This document shows positions 23,339 through 36,569 of a stretch of 64,000 nucleotides of DNA, piece after piece (the first letter of the stretch is position 1; the number at the start of each line of letters is the position of its first letter). The DNA lies in the NCBI GenBank assembly GCA_031213475.1, contig JARUPZ010000002.1, positions 9,565,949 through 9,629,948 on the forward strand, in the 5' to 3' direction. The position numbers and the translations under genes were made by a program. The stretch is from Nereocystis luetkeana. Lineage: Eukaryota > Sar > Phaeophyceae > Laminariales > Laminariaceae. Below the pieces are notes generated by a model, which was given only the letters and a program-made list of their open reading frames with translations, searched no databases and was not told where the DNA came from.

Positions 23339-23720
23339 TTAACCCTTTTAGGACAAAAACTGCAGTTCCTTTTTGGGGACAAACTACTCAAATTCGAAGG
23401 CCCATTCTTATCGAAAAGCTCATGTTTTTTAAGAATTTCCCCAAGTTTTAAAATAATTTGAAATGTGTAAGTATCAAAGATATACGGAGGCGTTCTGTCA
23501 CAATTTGTGAAAATCTTCAAAAGAAAAAAAAACAGGAAAGTTGGATTTCACATATATATATATTTGGAAAAAAAAAAAACTGGAAAATCTGGAAGGCTGA
23601 AAAATTGCGCGAAAAAAATATGGAAACTATGGAGGAAAAAAAAATCTCCGATATATTAATGTAAAGTACCTGGTAAGTAGTTTGCCGCGAAAACGGGACT
23701 GCAGTCCTGGGAGGGTTGAA
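23339..23720. mobile_element. palindromic family M2, long form with AT-rich interior
   Basis: The left arm is TTAACCCTTTTAGGAC followed by CTGCAGTTCC and GGGGACAAACTACTC; the right arm (23674-23720) is the inverted equivalent, AAGTAGTTTGCC, CGGGACTGCAGTCC and GGGTTGAA. The interior is A/T-rich and includes ATACGGAGGCGTTCTGTCAC, which recurs at about 42268-42290. Confidence 0.55.
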
Positions 23721-23759
23721 TCAATTTTCGTCGTTTGTTTCCCCTCTGAGTCCCACGAG

Positions 23760-23868
23760 GTTTGAACTTTTTAGGACTATACAGTCCCGTTTTGGGGACA
23801 AACTACTTGGAATGGATGTGAGCGGTTCGTTCCCAAAACGGGGCAGCATCCCTGAAAGGGGTTAACTC
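23760..23868. mobile_element. palindromic family M2, short form
   Basis: TTTTTAGGAC, CAGTCCCGTTTTGGGGACAAACTACTT is followed by inverted arms CCCAAAACGGGGCAGCATCC and AAGGGGTTAA. It belongs to the same family as 43179-43275, 51354-51444 and 58068-58175. Confidence 0.6.
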
Positions 23869-24447
23869 GTGGGCATACTGTTGTCAAGTCCGAGGTGGCA
23901 AGACAGGCTCCATTGCGTGGCCCCAAGACAGGATCCACCATCTCTGGCATGGGGAAGAATAGCCTCATGATGACTAAATACAATCGGGGTCAATAATCGG
24001 CGTCGGAAGACACTCACACGTTGAGCAAATGTATGTGCGCTTCAGATTTATTTTACGGTGATGAATAAGTGGTTCGAGGTATTTTTTCAGTCCAGACTGA
24101 AAACCTACTGCAATAAGAGATGAAACTCTTGGGGGGGAAAAAAGAAGAAGAAAAAAAAAAGAGCTACAAATGTACCTAGCAGTGTGCTCACCATAGTCTG
24201 GCACTCTCGACTTGGAACACAAGGAAAGATTAGGGCCCTATCTAGCGTGAGTCAGGGGTGCTGCTGCAGCGCCCGATTCATTCGCTGGCGTTTGTGTGTG
24301 TGTGTGTGAGTTGTGCGCCGAAGGGAAAGCAGCACCACCAATCGATCGTTGTGCTTTCTTCACGGCGGCACGGCTGCGCTTGCCTCTGCTACTACTACTA
24401 CTACTATTAATACTAACTGTTGTTGTACCACTCACTGCTTGAAAACC

Positions 24448-24787
24448 TGTTGTCATAAGGATTACCTTGGGTTGGGTAATCGATCGATCTTTTACCCCTA
24501 TAGCTCAGTAGGTAACTCCATCACATTTGGCGTCGTCCAGGTCACGGGTTCGAACCTCACTTCGAATGTTTCTTTTACAGAAACGCTTGCGCGTGCACAC
24601 CTAAAACATATCTCCCTGGTTCCCCAGGTAATGAAACGAAGCGGGTAGGTCAGCGTACGGACGTATACGGTTCCGACGCCCCCAAGACCCCGCCGTTCAG
24701 AGGGGGGGAGAGTGTTGTAAGGATTACCTTGGGCTGGGTAATCGATCGATCTTTTACCCCTATAACTCAGTAGGTAACTCCATCACA
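24448..24787 (+). mobile_element. candidate TRIM (miniature LTR retrotransposon), ~340 bp
   Basis: Two direct repeats (24448-24525 and 24713-24787), nearly identical apart from a 3-base indel and single changes, each begin TG and end CA. They bound a 187-base interior. The purine tract AGAGGGGGGGAGAG directly precedes the right repeat, as a polypurine tract does, and identity stops exactly at ATCACA. The left repeat also carries a tRNA-type A-box (TAGCTCAGTAGG, 24501-24512), and the interior carries a B-box-like GGTTCGAACC (24547-24556). An alternative reading is therefore two tRNA-derived SINE heads. No target-site duplication is visible. Confidence 0.5.
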
Positions 24788-27046
24788 CTGTGACGAAATT
24801 CCACAAAATAACATCGGACACAGGTCATCGGTTCCCACCTCATCGTTTATACAGTAGTAGTACATCCTTCAAGGCAGAGCTAGCTCATGCCGACATTTTC
24901 GCGTGGTCTACACCATCTGCAGCAGCAGCAGCTCATGTTGCCGGGTGGGAGTGGTATAATCTGCATGACCTATAGGGCGTGTTTCCTGGGTTGGATCTAC
25001 CTGTAGCTGCGGAGAAGTACAGACCCTCTCCTCGGTATATAACGGGCGACAATGGCAGGTTCGGGTCATTCTTATCGGAGAGCTTTTTTTCCAAATTTTA
25101 GTAGGATCTACTTGTAAGTAGGTGATCTTGGTCGTGATCTTTCTTACGGGGGTGGACAATTCGATTCAGCTGCGCCCCGGTCCGGTTTGACCTGCACGTA
25201 TTGACACTCACACGCATAACCCTCTGCGGGAAATCTCGGTCGATCGCATACTGTATCGCGGCGCAAGCGAAAGCCTAGCTGGACGCTAACATGCTGGGGT
25301 GAAAACGAAACGAAAAACCCACGCGCGCATTCTCACCGTCACATGCTTTGAAAGACAGTACAGTAATTGAGTAACAGTATGGTTATCAGCAGAAGAAGCA
25401 AAAACGCCTCCAAAGTCGCAGACGAGGAGGGGGGGGGAGGGGGGGGGGGTTGGGGTACTCGATAGGAGAGATTTACTCGATATCATGCATGGCCGTAGTC
25501 GTATGACCGTAGACCCTCGCATCCTTATAATGCCGGGGCGGAGCCTGTCGGGTTTTCAGCGACCAGACAGGCATTGCTTGCACCAAGCGCGAAGCGCCGT
25601 GATGTATCCGGCGAGTCGCATGAAGGGTGAGCTGCATCCTAATAGGAACCGCCTGTGAGGCGGAGGGGGGAGAGGGGAGAGACAAGAGAGAGAGCACAAA
25701 AAACACGATATCGCTTGTTCCCAGCACGGTTGGGTTGTGTTCCCATCATAGTGGCCGCCTTAAATCGCACTATTTGTTTTCTATTTTTCTCCGTGTTTTT
25801 TTTTATCCCTTCAGTACCTGTTCGGTCGCAGCTGCTCTCGCGCTCGACTCCCGGCAGCGAAAAGAGCGGGACAAAATAAAAAGCAACTCTCCATTGCAAC
25901 CAACCCTGCTGTCCACTGATGAAGGAACACTTTAATCCCGATCGATCAAAACACGAAAAAAGAGAGATGCTCCACCTCCACTCCAAAACGCCAATACCCC
26001 ACCTGCCCCCCCCCCCCCCCAACCTCCGCCCCCCGCCAGGCCTCCAATACCAAACGCCATGCTTTGGAAACCTCGTGGTGAGGTACATGCGGCACCCTTG
26101 CGGTACTTTCTACTTCCTCAGGACAGACGCGCCGCGACAGCAGTCTCGCTCGAGTGCGTCAGCGGTGCTCGCTATCAGCCCACCCATGGCCACTGCCGAA
26201 CCAAAGCCAGGCGTCGCAGACGAGGCAAAAAAAACAAAAAAACAAGAATCGGCAAGTGCGGTGCCGTGCAATGCAATTATGCTATTAATAGTGTTTATCG
26301 GTTTGCCCTCGCAAAACCCGTGCACCCCATCCGCCGGCGAGGTCGAGGGGGGGAGGAGGGTAGGGGGACGTCGCCAGCACCGAACTACGACGGAGGGAAG
26401 GGAATTGCCACAAGAAAATAAATTTCAGCTTTTGTTGTGTTGCTTCAACCTCTCTCCCTGCCTCCCTCCCTTCCCTCTCTCCCTCCGCCCCTTCCCTTTC
26501 TCTTCCTCCCTGACTCTTCCCGGTCCGCCGACGTCGTTCATCTAGTTGACCACACCCGAGATGGTTACCTCTACACGGTCCGGCGGGGCCGGCCAGGGCC
26601 GTTCACGGCAGGCGGCTCAGCTTCCCACCTTCGAACCCAAACCAGTCCCACTTGCCTCCCCCCCCCCCCCCCCCCCGTCGCTCCGCGCGCGCTTGCCCTT
26701 CCCCTCTTCATCAATGCTTCCGTCAAAAGCCGTTCCCGCCATGGCATGACATGGCATGGCATGGGATAGGATGGGTCCCGCGCGGTTAAGCACCTACCTC
26801 GACGGACAGACTCCTGTAGTTGAGCTAGGTGGGTGGGTGGGTAGGTTAGGCTAGGCGGTGGCACCACGGCAGCTAGCAGCGCTAGACAAGCCCCGCGCCA
26901 CGCCGCGCCGAGCCGAGCCGAGCGGAGCCGCCCCCGTTTCTGCTTTTGTTTCGTTCACTGGTTTTCTTTCCAAGAAAGGGCGGGGGGGGGATTCCCGGAA
27001 GCGTAGCAAACGCGGTAGCCACGGCCTTGGCCGCCGCCGCCGCCGC

Positions 27047-27083
<37 letters not shown>

Positions 27084-27539
27084 GTGGCGGGCGTGGCGGC
27101 TCTCAGAAACTAAAAGAACAAAACGACGTCGCTGAACAAGAGCCAGAGGGGGGGAGGGGGGGGGGGGGGGGGGGAGACGATCAACAACCAAAGTCAATAG
27201 ACAAGACAGGGGCTGTTTTTTGCTTCCTGCCTTCTTTCCCGAGGACGAGTACAAAACTCAAACGAGCAGCCACAAGGGAATGAAGAACAGAGAAGGATGC
27301 CACAGTCAATCAAAGCCCAGGACCAATCCCAGCCCCCCCCCCGCCCCCGATGTCACCAGTCCGTCAAGCCCAGGACCAATCCCAGCTCTCTCTCGCGCTT
27401 CCCTCTCACCCCCCCCCCCCCCCTTTTCCCTTCGCCTCCCTCCTCCAGTCTTCCGCATCGCCCCTAGCACCGGGCGTCTCGGACTAAAAAAAACCACAAC
27501 AAGAACGGAAAAAAAGGAGCCAAGCAGAAAAAAAAAAGC
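24788..27539. other. gene-free stretch downstream of SF3B2
   Basis: It contains an R1 repeat copy (25429-25660), C-rich runs (26008-26022, 26650-26680), ATGGC repeats near 26740, a (CAG)n tract (27050-27081) and G runs (27150-27175). The 3' UTR of SF3B2 should lie immediately below 27540. Serine- or proline-rich frames here are low-complexity artefacts. Confidence 0.55.
25429..25660. repeat. dispersed repeat R1 copy
   Basis: A G-run, TACTCGATAGGAGAGAT, then CATGCATGGCCGTAGTCGTATGACC and the body with TTGCACCAAGCGCGAAGCG and GAAGGGTGAGCTGCATCCTA. Same order as the copies at 31130, 31420, 38311 and 60783. Confidence 0.8.
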
Positions 27540-29223
27540 TCAGAATTTGAAGGAGTCCTTGTAGCGCTTGCCCTTCTCGGCAGCTTTTTCTTTCTCCTTC
27601 TTCTCCAGCTTGCGCTTGCGTTTGCGGTTCTCCTCCGCCACTATGTCGCTCACGTCCTCCTTCCCCTTGCCCCCCCCCGCGGCGGTCGCTCGCTCCATTT
27701 CCTCGAATCTGCCATCGGGGGGGGGGGGGGGAACAAGATAAAACACGATATTAAAAAACAACAACAGAAAAGCAAAGCAACACGACACGACACGACACGA
27801 TCACAGCACAACACAACACAACACAACACAACACAACAAACCAAAATCGGCGAGGAGTTTTACGTCAAAATTAGAAAAGAGGTCCTCCGAGGCAATTAAC
27901 TACTCGCCAACATCAGTTACGGAACATTCTTCGGCTTGCTTCCTTCTTTGGGGCGTCCGCCACCGTCCACCATTGGGTGTCGCTCCGTGCCATGTGACAG
28001 TATAATACCGCTACAAGAAACAACGCAAAACTAAGCACAAAAAAAGGCAACACACACCAGGCAACGCGATGGTGCGGGGGGGGGGGGGGGGGTAGGAACA
28101 CGCCCGGGAATCGGGGCTCCCATCAACAGGTGATACCAGGCGTAGTAGTGTCAGAACTATGAAGAGCGTGACGCTTCCACTATCCCAGCGACAGAAGAAA
28201 GAGGAAGGAGAACCCGAAACGCGATGATGCCGTAAGTGCGTGCACACGGCCGCATTTAGGAAGCCCCCCCCGGTGGCGACACCATATGGCACCAAGAGCG
28301 CATAGGGTTACCTTCCCCGTTCAGACCCGCGCGTGACGCCGAGTTGCATCAATCAAAATAACTAAAACGACGGTCTGCGTGCGCTACCCCCCCCCCCTCA
28401 CCCCCCCCCCCCCCCCGGATAAATTCGACGCTGCTGTCAGTATGCAAGAAATTGCGCGCCACAAGCGGTTCTTAGCAGGATGCAGCTCACCCTTCGTGCG
28501 ACTCGCAAAACACCTTACGGCGCTTTTCGCGCTTGGTGCAAGCAATCTCTGCCTGATCCGTGAAAACCCGACGTGCTCCGTCCCGGCATTGTAGTAGTGC
28601 GAGGGTCTATGGTCATGCATACGACTACGCCCATGCATGGCATGAGTACAACCCCCCCTACCCCTCCCCCCCCCCACCCTCTAATCTTCCTCCGTCCCGA
28701 AAACAACAATAACAACAACCCCACCTTTCGCGTAGGCCCTCCTCGTCCGCGAGCTGCTCGTCCACCTCGTCGGGGTTCAGCGACACCTGCACGTCCTGAG
28801 GAACCTCCCCCCCGCCCCCTCCCCCGCCGCCCGCCTTCGCACCCGGCAGCACATACTTCCGGTCCCCCCCGAAAAGCGCGGCCGAGCCGACGGCGGCCTC
28901 CCTCTGCGGGACCACCTTGTACAGCTCCTGGGGCACCGCAGAGATGCCCGTGGTGTCCGGAGTGTCCACGCCGGCCCTCTTCCGGAGGTCCATCATTGTG
29001 TCGGGGGTTTCCAGCCCGGACACGCTGGACACGCCTCCCTCGAACATGGGGGTGTCGGCTCCCCCTCCCCTCCCGTCCTCGTCCTCCTCTTCCTCCTCCT
29101 CCTCTTCGTCCTCGTCCTCGTCGTCGTCGTCTTCCTCCGACTCCGCCAAGTCTCCCCAGTGCGACTTGTCCATCTCCTCGACGTCGTCCCCCTCCTTTGC
29201 CGCCAGGTTGAACACGTCTGGGG

Positions 29224-29257
<34 letters not shown>

Positions 29258-32200
29258 TAGGTTGGAGCGATTTGGTTTGGTTTCGGTTTGTATGGTTTGC
29301 TTCGGTTTTCGTTCGGTTCGTTCGGTTTGGTTGGGTTTCGAATTGGTTTCCGTTTGTACCTTTTGGTTTGGTTCGGTTCGGTTCGGTTCGATTTTATTCG
29401 GTTCCGGATTGAGTTGGGTTCGTATTGTTTGGTTCGGTGTGGTTTGGTGTGGTACGGTTCGTTCGGTTCGGTTCGGTTCCGTTATGTTCGGTTTTGTTCG
29501 GTTTGGTTTCGGTTTGGTTTCGGTTTGGTTTACGTTTGTATCGTTTGGTTCGGTTTGAGTTGGGTTGGGTTGCGTTGGGTTGGGTTGGTCTGGGTTTGAT
29601 CGCTTAGGTTTCTTCGGTTTGGTCTTGATTTGGTTTGGTATCGCTTCGTTTTTTTTCACTAGAGGTGCGAGGTATTTCCTTTAATGGGAGGTTACTCGTG
29701 TAAAGCGAGGTTGCCCATTATATGCGCGTTTGTTCGTTTCGTGTGGGGTTTATCGTGAAATACGAGTGTTTCCGCTCCATGTGAGCCCCCCTCCTCCCCC
29801 CCCCCCCCCCCCTCCCGCGTCTCCTACCCCCCTCCCCTCCAAAAAACACCCCTGACGCATCGGAAAGCTCACCTCCATAAAGAGGGTTTCCTTTCGAGTC
29901 CACCGGAGGCTTTCCCCACTCCGATGCGCCGAACCCGTAGCGAGCCCCGCTGGGGATGGGCGCGTTCAACCCCGGAACTCGGAGGTGGGGGTACGATATC
30001 GGCGGCCCGTATCGCTGCATGTTGATCAGCCATGGAGGAGGGTCGTCCTCTCCGATGCCCAGGGCCTGCAAAAAAACACAAAACCAAAATATTTTGGTTT
30101 AGTTTTGGTTTTGTTTGGTTTCGTGTTTCGTTGTCGAACAGACGGCGAGGTACAAACGGCGGCGATGTGTGGGAGGGTACAACAACAACACCAACAACAA
30201 CACCAACAACTACCAACGAATACCCTGGCTTCCGCACAACCTACTACGGGGGACCATATTAAATAGGACCTACGGTAAACACAAAAACCTATATATTTCG
30301 CTATTGTTACTATGACGGGGGACCATAGTCAATAGAACCAAACATTGTTGGTAAAAATGGGTAAATATATAGGTTTTTACGTATACCATAGGTCCTATTA
30401 ACTATGGTCCCCCGTAATAACAATTTTTGGTCCTAGTTACTATGGTCCCCCGTACTAGAGCTTCCTCTAAGTGAAAGGGAGGGACGACAACCGTAACACC
30501 CAAGACACCCCAGGCCTCGTTCCTCTAGAGGCACGGATCGACCGCCCCCCCCCTCAGGGGTGTTCACCTCTAAATCTGAACCCCCCAACCCACACATCCC
30601 AACTTCAACTGCGACTCCAACCTCCACCCCAACTCCAACCCTACAACCGCGACCCCAACCGGAGTTCTGACCCTATCCGCAATCCTGGCCCTGACCCCAG
30701 CCCTACACCCTGACCCCCGACATATTGTAGGAAAAACGACTAACGCTGACCCCAATTCTAGCCCCAACCCTGTGACCCAAAAATCAACCCCAACACTGAC
30801 CCCAACTACATAAACCGCGGCATCTTGCGAGACAAAACGGCCACAACCCTGACCCCGTGCCCTGCTGTGCCAGCCCCCAGGCCTGAAGCCTGAACCCCCA
30901 AAACACCTCTGCACGAACGAAAAAGAAAACACGAACGCACTTCTCTCAAGTCCGCGCTGACGTTCCCCGGCTTGTGCTCCTGGTTCTTCGCCTCGAACTC
31001 TTTCCCCTCGTAGTACAGGTCGCCCGGGCTGGTCAGAGGCGGCTTGGTCTGGTGCTTGAAGAACGCATCGTGCAGCACCTGCCCGATAGAAATGGATGGA
31101 AACGACGGTACAGCGTGAGGAGTCAGAGCGGGGGAGAGATGTACCCAAATTCGTGCATGGTCGTAGTCGTATGACCACAGATAGACCCTCGCATCCCTAC
31201 AATAGTGCCGGGGCGGGGCACGCCGGGTTTTTCACGGACCAGGCATGCACCAAGCGCGAAGCGCCGTGAGGTGTCCGGCGAGTCTCATGAAGGGAGCTGC
31301 GTCCTACTAAGATTCGCTGGTGAGGCGGACTTGCATATGGATGACAGCTTCAATGAGATAATTTAAATTTCCGGTGTAGCCACTTCCAACGACAGCAATG
31401 GGAGTACTCTGAAAAATTCAGAGCGGGGGAGGGGGGGGGGGGGGGGGGGGGTGTACTCGATAGGAGAGATGTACTCGATCTCATGCATGGCCGTAATCGT
31501 ATGACCATAGACCCTCGCATCCCTACAATGCCGGCACGGAGCATGTCGGGTTTTCACCGACCAGGCAGACATTGCTAGCACCAAGCGCGAAGCGCCGTGA
31601 GGCGTCCGGCGAGTCGCATGAAGGGTGAGCTGCATCCTACTAAAACCCGCTTTTGAGGCGGACTTGCATATGGACGACAGCTTCAATGAGTTGATTTAAT
31701 TTCCGGTGTAGGCATTTCCAGAGACGGTAATGGGAGTACTATGTAACCGCCTCTTGGGTGCCTTACCTTGAACACTACGTGATACGATCATTCCCAATTG
31801 TGCGGAGTAAAGGTTCTTTACCTCGCACAAATGATCTAACTCGACAACCAGCTGTGGGCGACCGCCGAAAAATAACAAAAAAAAAAACCGACACCCTGGT
31901 TGTCTAGCTCACGTAGTGAGCGGCATGTTTTACAGTGTCGTTGCCAACCGACGCCAACCCAACCTATAAAAAATAGGGGCGGGGGAGGGGGGGGGGGGGT
32001 AAGTGGTACGGGGAAAGGGGGAACAGGGAACGAGGGGGGGTGAACCACAAACTAAAAGGCTTGGGGGGTACGAATCCTTTGGGTATGATCCTTTTTTCTC
32101 TCAGGTTTTCCGAGGATGAACAAGCTTCAGTCTACCTGGTATACTTCGAGTCCTGCAAAAATAAGATCATTAACATCCCTCGCAAGCGACACTTGGTGAT

Positions 32201-35200
32201 ACTTCAAACGTCAAAACAGTTCCATGAAGCACGCAGATACAAAAAAACGAAATTCAATATGAGAGAGGCGACAATCATGGCTGGATGAATAGACAAAAGG
32301 CCAACTCATCTAGAGGGCGCCGGTATGGAGCAAACAACACAAAAAAGAGCCAAGAACTGCAGATAAACTTTCGATCGTTGTTGATTGTTCCCGACGACGG
32401 TTTCATCCTCAACAAGGGCGGGGAGGGACTGTCAGGACGGACCGACGGGCGGGCATCTGTCTGGAGCGAGAAACTACAGTTGTCCGTTGTCGATTATTTC
32501 CGACGATGGTGTCACCCCCAACAAGGCGAGGAGGGACTGTCGGGACGGACCGACGGACGGACATCTGCCAATGTTCCCCTTCGCTTTCGCCATCATCGTT
32601 GTCGGCGGTGCTTCGCCATGACGATGAACCACCGCGAGTGCGCCCGCTAGCCGCCCCACTCGCCCACCCCGCCCCGACCGCGTGCGAGGTGTATGTACAT
32701 AATACAGCACATAAAACTTCAGAGTTGCTCAATATATTTTTTTTATTCGCGGTTGTAGTTTGGCGCTGACGACGACGGCGACCATGGGGAAGAGAACGAG
32801 GAGGGGGTGGGCGAGGCGGGGGGCAGCCAAGGACACCACCAGGTTTTCACGTTCGATCGGCGTATCGCACCTGGGTTGCTTGCGACCTACTTCGAAGTAT
32901 TTATACTGCATGTACATACCGCCGCACTAAAACAACTGAGATGAAAAACATAAAAGTATTCGCGGTGCCGTTTTCAAAAACGAGAGAGGGTCCTCACGAC
33001 GCGTCCTCGGCGTCCCGGGTACAGGCGCTGGCCTGGGCAAAATGCCCAGCCCGACCAAAACAGCGACGCAACCCGGCCCGGGCCGGCCCCCTCAAAAAGT
33101 TATCGACCGGCCGAGCATAACACACAAGACAACATACACGCATGCAGAGGGGGAACAAGCGCGGCGTCGCGACGAGGAAGGGACGACCCCCCCCCCACAC
33201 CCCGGCCGACCGAAATTCTACCAGGGTGTATAAAACCTACCTGGTACGTAGAGCAAACAGCGCCACGAGGTACGTACCAGGCGAGTACGTACCTTATGAT
33301 GGAGCAAACATGAGAAATGAGAAATGATGAGAAACGGCATCGTGTGCGTCAAGAGCCGGGGGTGTAAAGTCGAAACGCCTCCTCTTCGCTCTCTCAGACA
33401 CGCCACCGCCGTGGTCGTTCCGTCACCGCACCTGGTAGTCGATGTCGATCTTGCCCATCTTGGGCGCCACCCGTTCCCTCTGCTTCTGCTTCGCCTGAGG
33501 CACGTACGTGCCAACGCAAAAGGCGACGGTCAACCGGGGCGCGGGGTGGGCCGGGGGGGGGGGGGTGAGGGGCGGGAATGGGAGGAGGGAAGAGAACGAG
33601 GAGGGGGTGGGCGAGGCGGGGGTCAGCCAAGACACCACCAGGTTTTCACGTTCGATCGGCATATCGCACTGGGGTCGAACCGTGCGCCTCCCACGAGATC
33701 TACCCACCCAGTGCCGGAACTGGGATTGGGATCGGGAGGGGGTTGCCCACAATCGTCCATTCAAACAGCGGGAGGCACTGTAAACGCCGGCAGAACGCAT
33801 CGAGAAGCTAAAGCTAAAAGGCTTCGGCGTACGGAGTCTCCCCAGTTGCTTTGGGTTGTCGGGGAAAACACGGGTGGTTCAGAGAGGAGCAGCACCGACG
33901 CGCCTAGTGCACGACAAGAAGCGGTGGTGGGTGTGGCCGTCCGCCTACAAGCAAGGGCGGCAACATACTAACGAGGGCCGGACCACGGGAAACGTCAACG
34001 CAGCCTATCGCCCCGCCCGAATGCTCCCCACCGACCATCACCAACGTGGGTTGGTGCGAGAGGAGACATAAGGCCGGTCGCATGCCGCTCCTACATGTAA
34101 GTCGAATCGATTCAAGAAGGATCGAAACAGAAAATGAACGAAAAAACAAAATCGGAACAAGGATTAAAACAAACATCGAATTCGATCGAGATATCGAACG
34201 CCAACCGTCACACCTCCCCCCCCCCCTCCGATCTCCCACCCTCCCTCTCTCGCCACCCCCCCCCCCTCCCTTGCCCCCCTCCCCCCCTCCCTCCCTCCTC
34301 CCGCCCTCTTTTCCTCCCTCCCTCCCGCCCCCCCTCCCTTCCTCCTTGCAGCAGCAGCAGCAACTAGAAAAGTTGACTTTTTACCTTTTTCAGGCTGTCG
34401 GCCTCCTCGATCGCCGCCCTGATCTTATCGATCCCCGTCATGGCTATAAAGTCCGGCAGTTCAAAGGGCGTCTTCTCTATTCCTCGCTTCCCCTGAAGGT
34501 ACTTGCGCTTTTGACACCAGTGTCGCGGGACCGGCACGGTATTGCGGTAGGACTACACGGCCGCGACAAAAAAAAAAGGCATGGGACGGGCGGCGAGCGG
34601 CCGGGAGGGGGTCGGCGGGAGGGAGAGTGGGCGCACCGGGATGCGTGGGGTAGATCAGCGGTGGGGGCACGAGTAAGGGCGTGGCGACGGCGGTTCAAGG
34701 CACCCCGGAAAAGGTCATACGTACGTGCGTACCTGGTACGAAGTATTTGGCTAAAAAAAAACACACAATAATTTTAAGCGTGAAGGAGCCGACAACTGTC
34801 AGTGGCATCAGAGTTTGCCCCCACTGACCAATCGCATCGTTGTTACCGTGCCGCTGCCGAAAATGGCAGCGATACCGCTGCCGACAGCAAACGAAAAAGG
34901 GTGTTATTCGCAGGGAGTATTTGTGGTGTCGTGACGAACCAATACATCTCGAGAATTTTCCAAGAGCTGTCCTGACAGCGGTTCTAAACCGTTTAGAGAT
35001 ATAGAAGGGGAAAGGGACTATCAAGAGACAGAGGAGATATCAGAGAGGAACTGGCCAAACCAACACCGACATATTCGGTGAGAGTTGCGGAGAGTTCATA
35101 AGCGGCGTTACTACTGCCGACAACAGCAGTGTTGCCGCCGACAAAAAAAGCGCCGTCGCTGCGGACCGGCAGCGTTACCATACCCCATACCGCTGCCGGC

Positions 35201-36538
35201 AATAATAGCGCCAATGTTGCCGCTGCCGACGAGAGCAGCAGTGTCGCCGCTGTCGACGAGAGCAGCGTTACCGCACCTCCGCCGACAAAAGCAGCATTCC
35301 TGCTATATACCGGCAACAACGGTGCTACCCCGCTGCCGCCAGCGGCAGCACAGCTACCGCTCGCAGCCGTCAGTAGCAGCAGTGCTACCGCCCGCTGCCG
35401 ACATATAGCACCACTGCTACCGCTGCCGCCAATACCACCAGTATTACCGTACGACCGATGCCGACAACAGCACCAGTGTTGCACGTGCCGCCGCCAACAA
35501 TGGCACCAGAAAATACCGTACCGCTGCCGATAATAGCACCAGTACCACCGTATCGCTGCCGACAACAGCTGTCGACAATGACAGCGTTCCCAACGATAGG
35601 CAGTTCTCACCGTACCGCGCTAATGATACCGTGTGATATCAACAAAAGGCAGTGCTACCGTGGGCGACTACTGTATACCAGCGCTTTCTACCGCTGCAAG
35701 ACAAAAGCAAGTACTACCGCTGCCGACAAAGGGCAGCGATAGCTTACCGCCGCCCACAACAAGCAGCGTTGCCTCGGCCAACGATAATGGTAGGGCTGCT
35801 GCTGCCGACGATGGTAATAAATATTTTCGCGCCCAACAACAGGAGTGCTGTTCCCCTGTGTTGCATCCCCCACATTTTTATTTCGTTGTATTTAGCCGAA
35901 ACTGCGATCAAATCGACAATTGCAAAAACCTCTGCTTCCGAATATTCACTGTAGGATACTCCGTGCCAGACAACAAGCGGTGTTATTGCTGTCGACAGCT
36001 GCCGACGATAGCGCAAGTGTTTCACCGCTGCCGACAATGACATTGAATACCGTACCGCTGCCCGCAACAGCAGCGTTACCCCCTGCCGACAATAAAGTAA
36101 GGCTGCCGGCTGCCGACAAAAGCAGCAGTGCTACAGCTGCCGACAAAAGCAGCAGCGCTACAGCTGCCCACAAATGGCGGGGCTTTTTATACCAGTAGCG
36201 GACAACAAAAATAGAGCAGTGCCAGTCTCGTTCGCCCTGGCGACTGAACAAAAAAGGTGTTATAATACACGAGTACTGCCACCAACGATAACAATGGTAC
36301 TGCTGCCATCCAATGGCAATGTCACCACTGCCGACAAGCATACACCCAGTGCTGTTACCGCTGCCTACAATGGCGGTGTTACCGCTGCAGACAAACAGCA
36401 CCAGAACTATCGCTGCCAAACAACAGCGGTGTGCCGCTACTGTACCAATGGCGACAATAATAGCAGCGTGACTGCTGCCGAATACCGCAGTGACACCGCT
36501 GCCAAAAGAAGTGGAGGTACCGCTGCCGACAAATGGTA

Positions 36539-36569
<31 letters not shown>

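Larger units (their letters stand above)
21193..24447. other. gene-free stretch downstream of the PDZ-ferredoxin gene
   Basis: It contains a G-rich run and a partial copy of the G-tract repeat R1 (21468-21560), a (CTA)n microsatellite (21970-22135), an 85-bp terminal-inverted-repeat element (22882-22966) and palindromic family M2 copies (23339-23868). No gene recognised. Confidence 0.6.
31079..33431. other. 2.35-kb SF3B2 intron with repeat copies
   Basis: Carries two R1 copies (31130-31345 and 31420-31995, the second in long form), a tandem duplication of about 115 bases (about 32375-32455 and 32480-32570) and one copy of a CT/GA-rich repeat (32785-32875) whose partner is at 33588-33680. No coding sequence recognised. 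Confidence 0.6.

Noticed and set aside
26858..27283. Basic, Ser-rich protein on the plus strand downstream of SF3B2
   Set aside because: Composed of (CAG)n, G runs and GC-rich low complexity, with no recognisable domain or splice support.
31350..31686. Recurring minus-strand open frame containing 'ARVYGHTTTAMHEIEY' and ending in poly-Pro
   Set aside because: It recurs because R1 is repeated; the Pro run is the C tract, copies are frameshifted at 50227 and 49477, and no domain is visible.
34993..36540. Ser/Ala/Thr-rich proteins in the 35-36.5 kb region
   Set aside because: They follow the CTGCCGACAA minisatellite and lie within an SF3B2 intron; no motif or codon signal.
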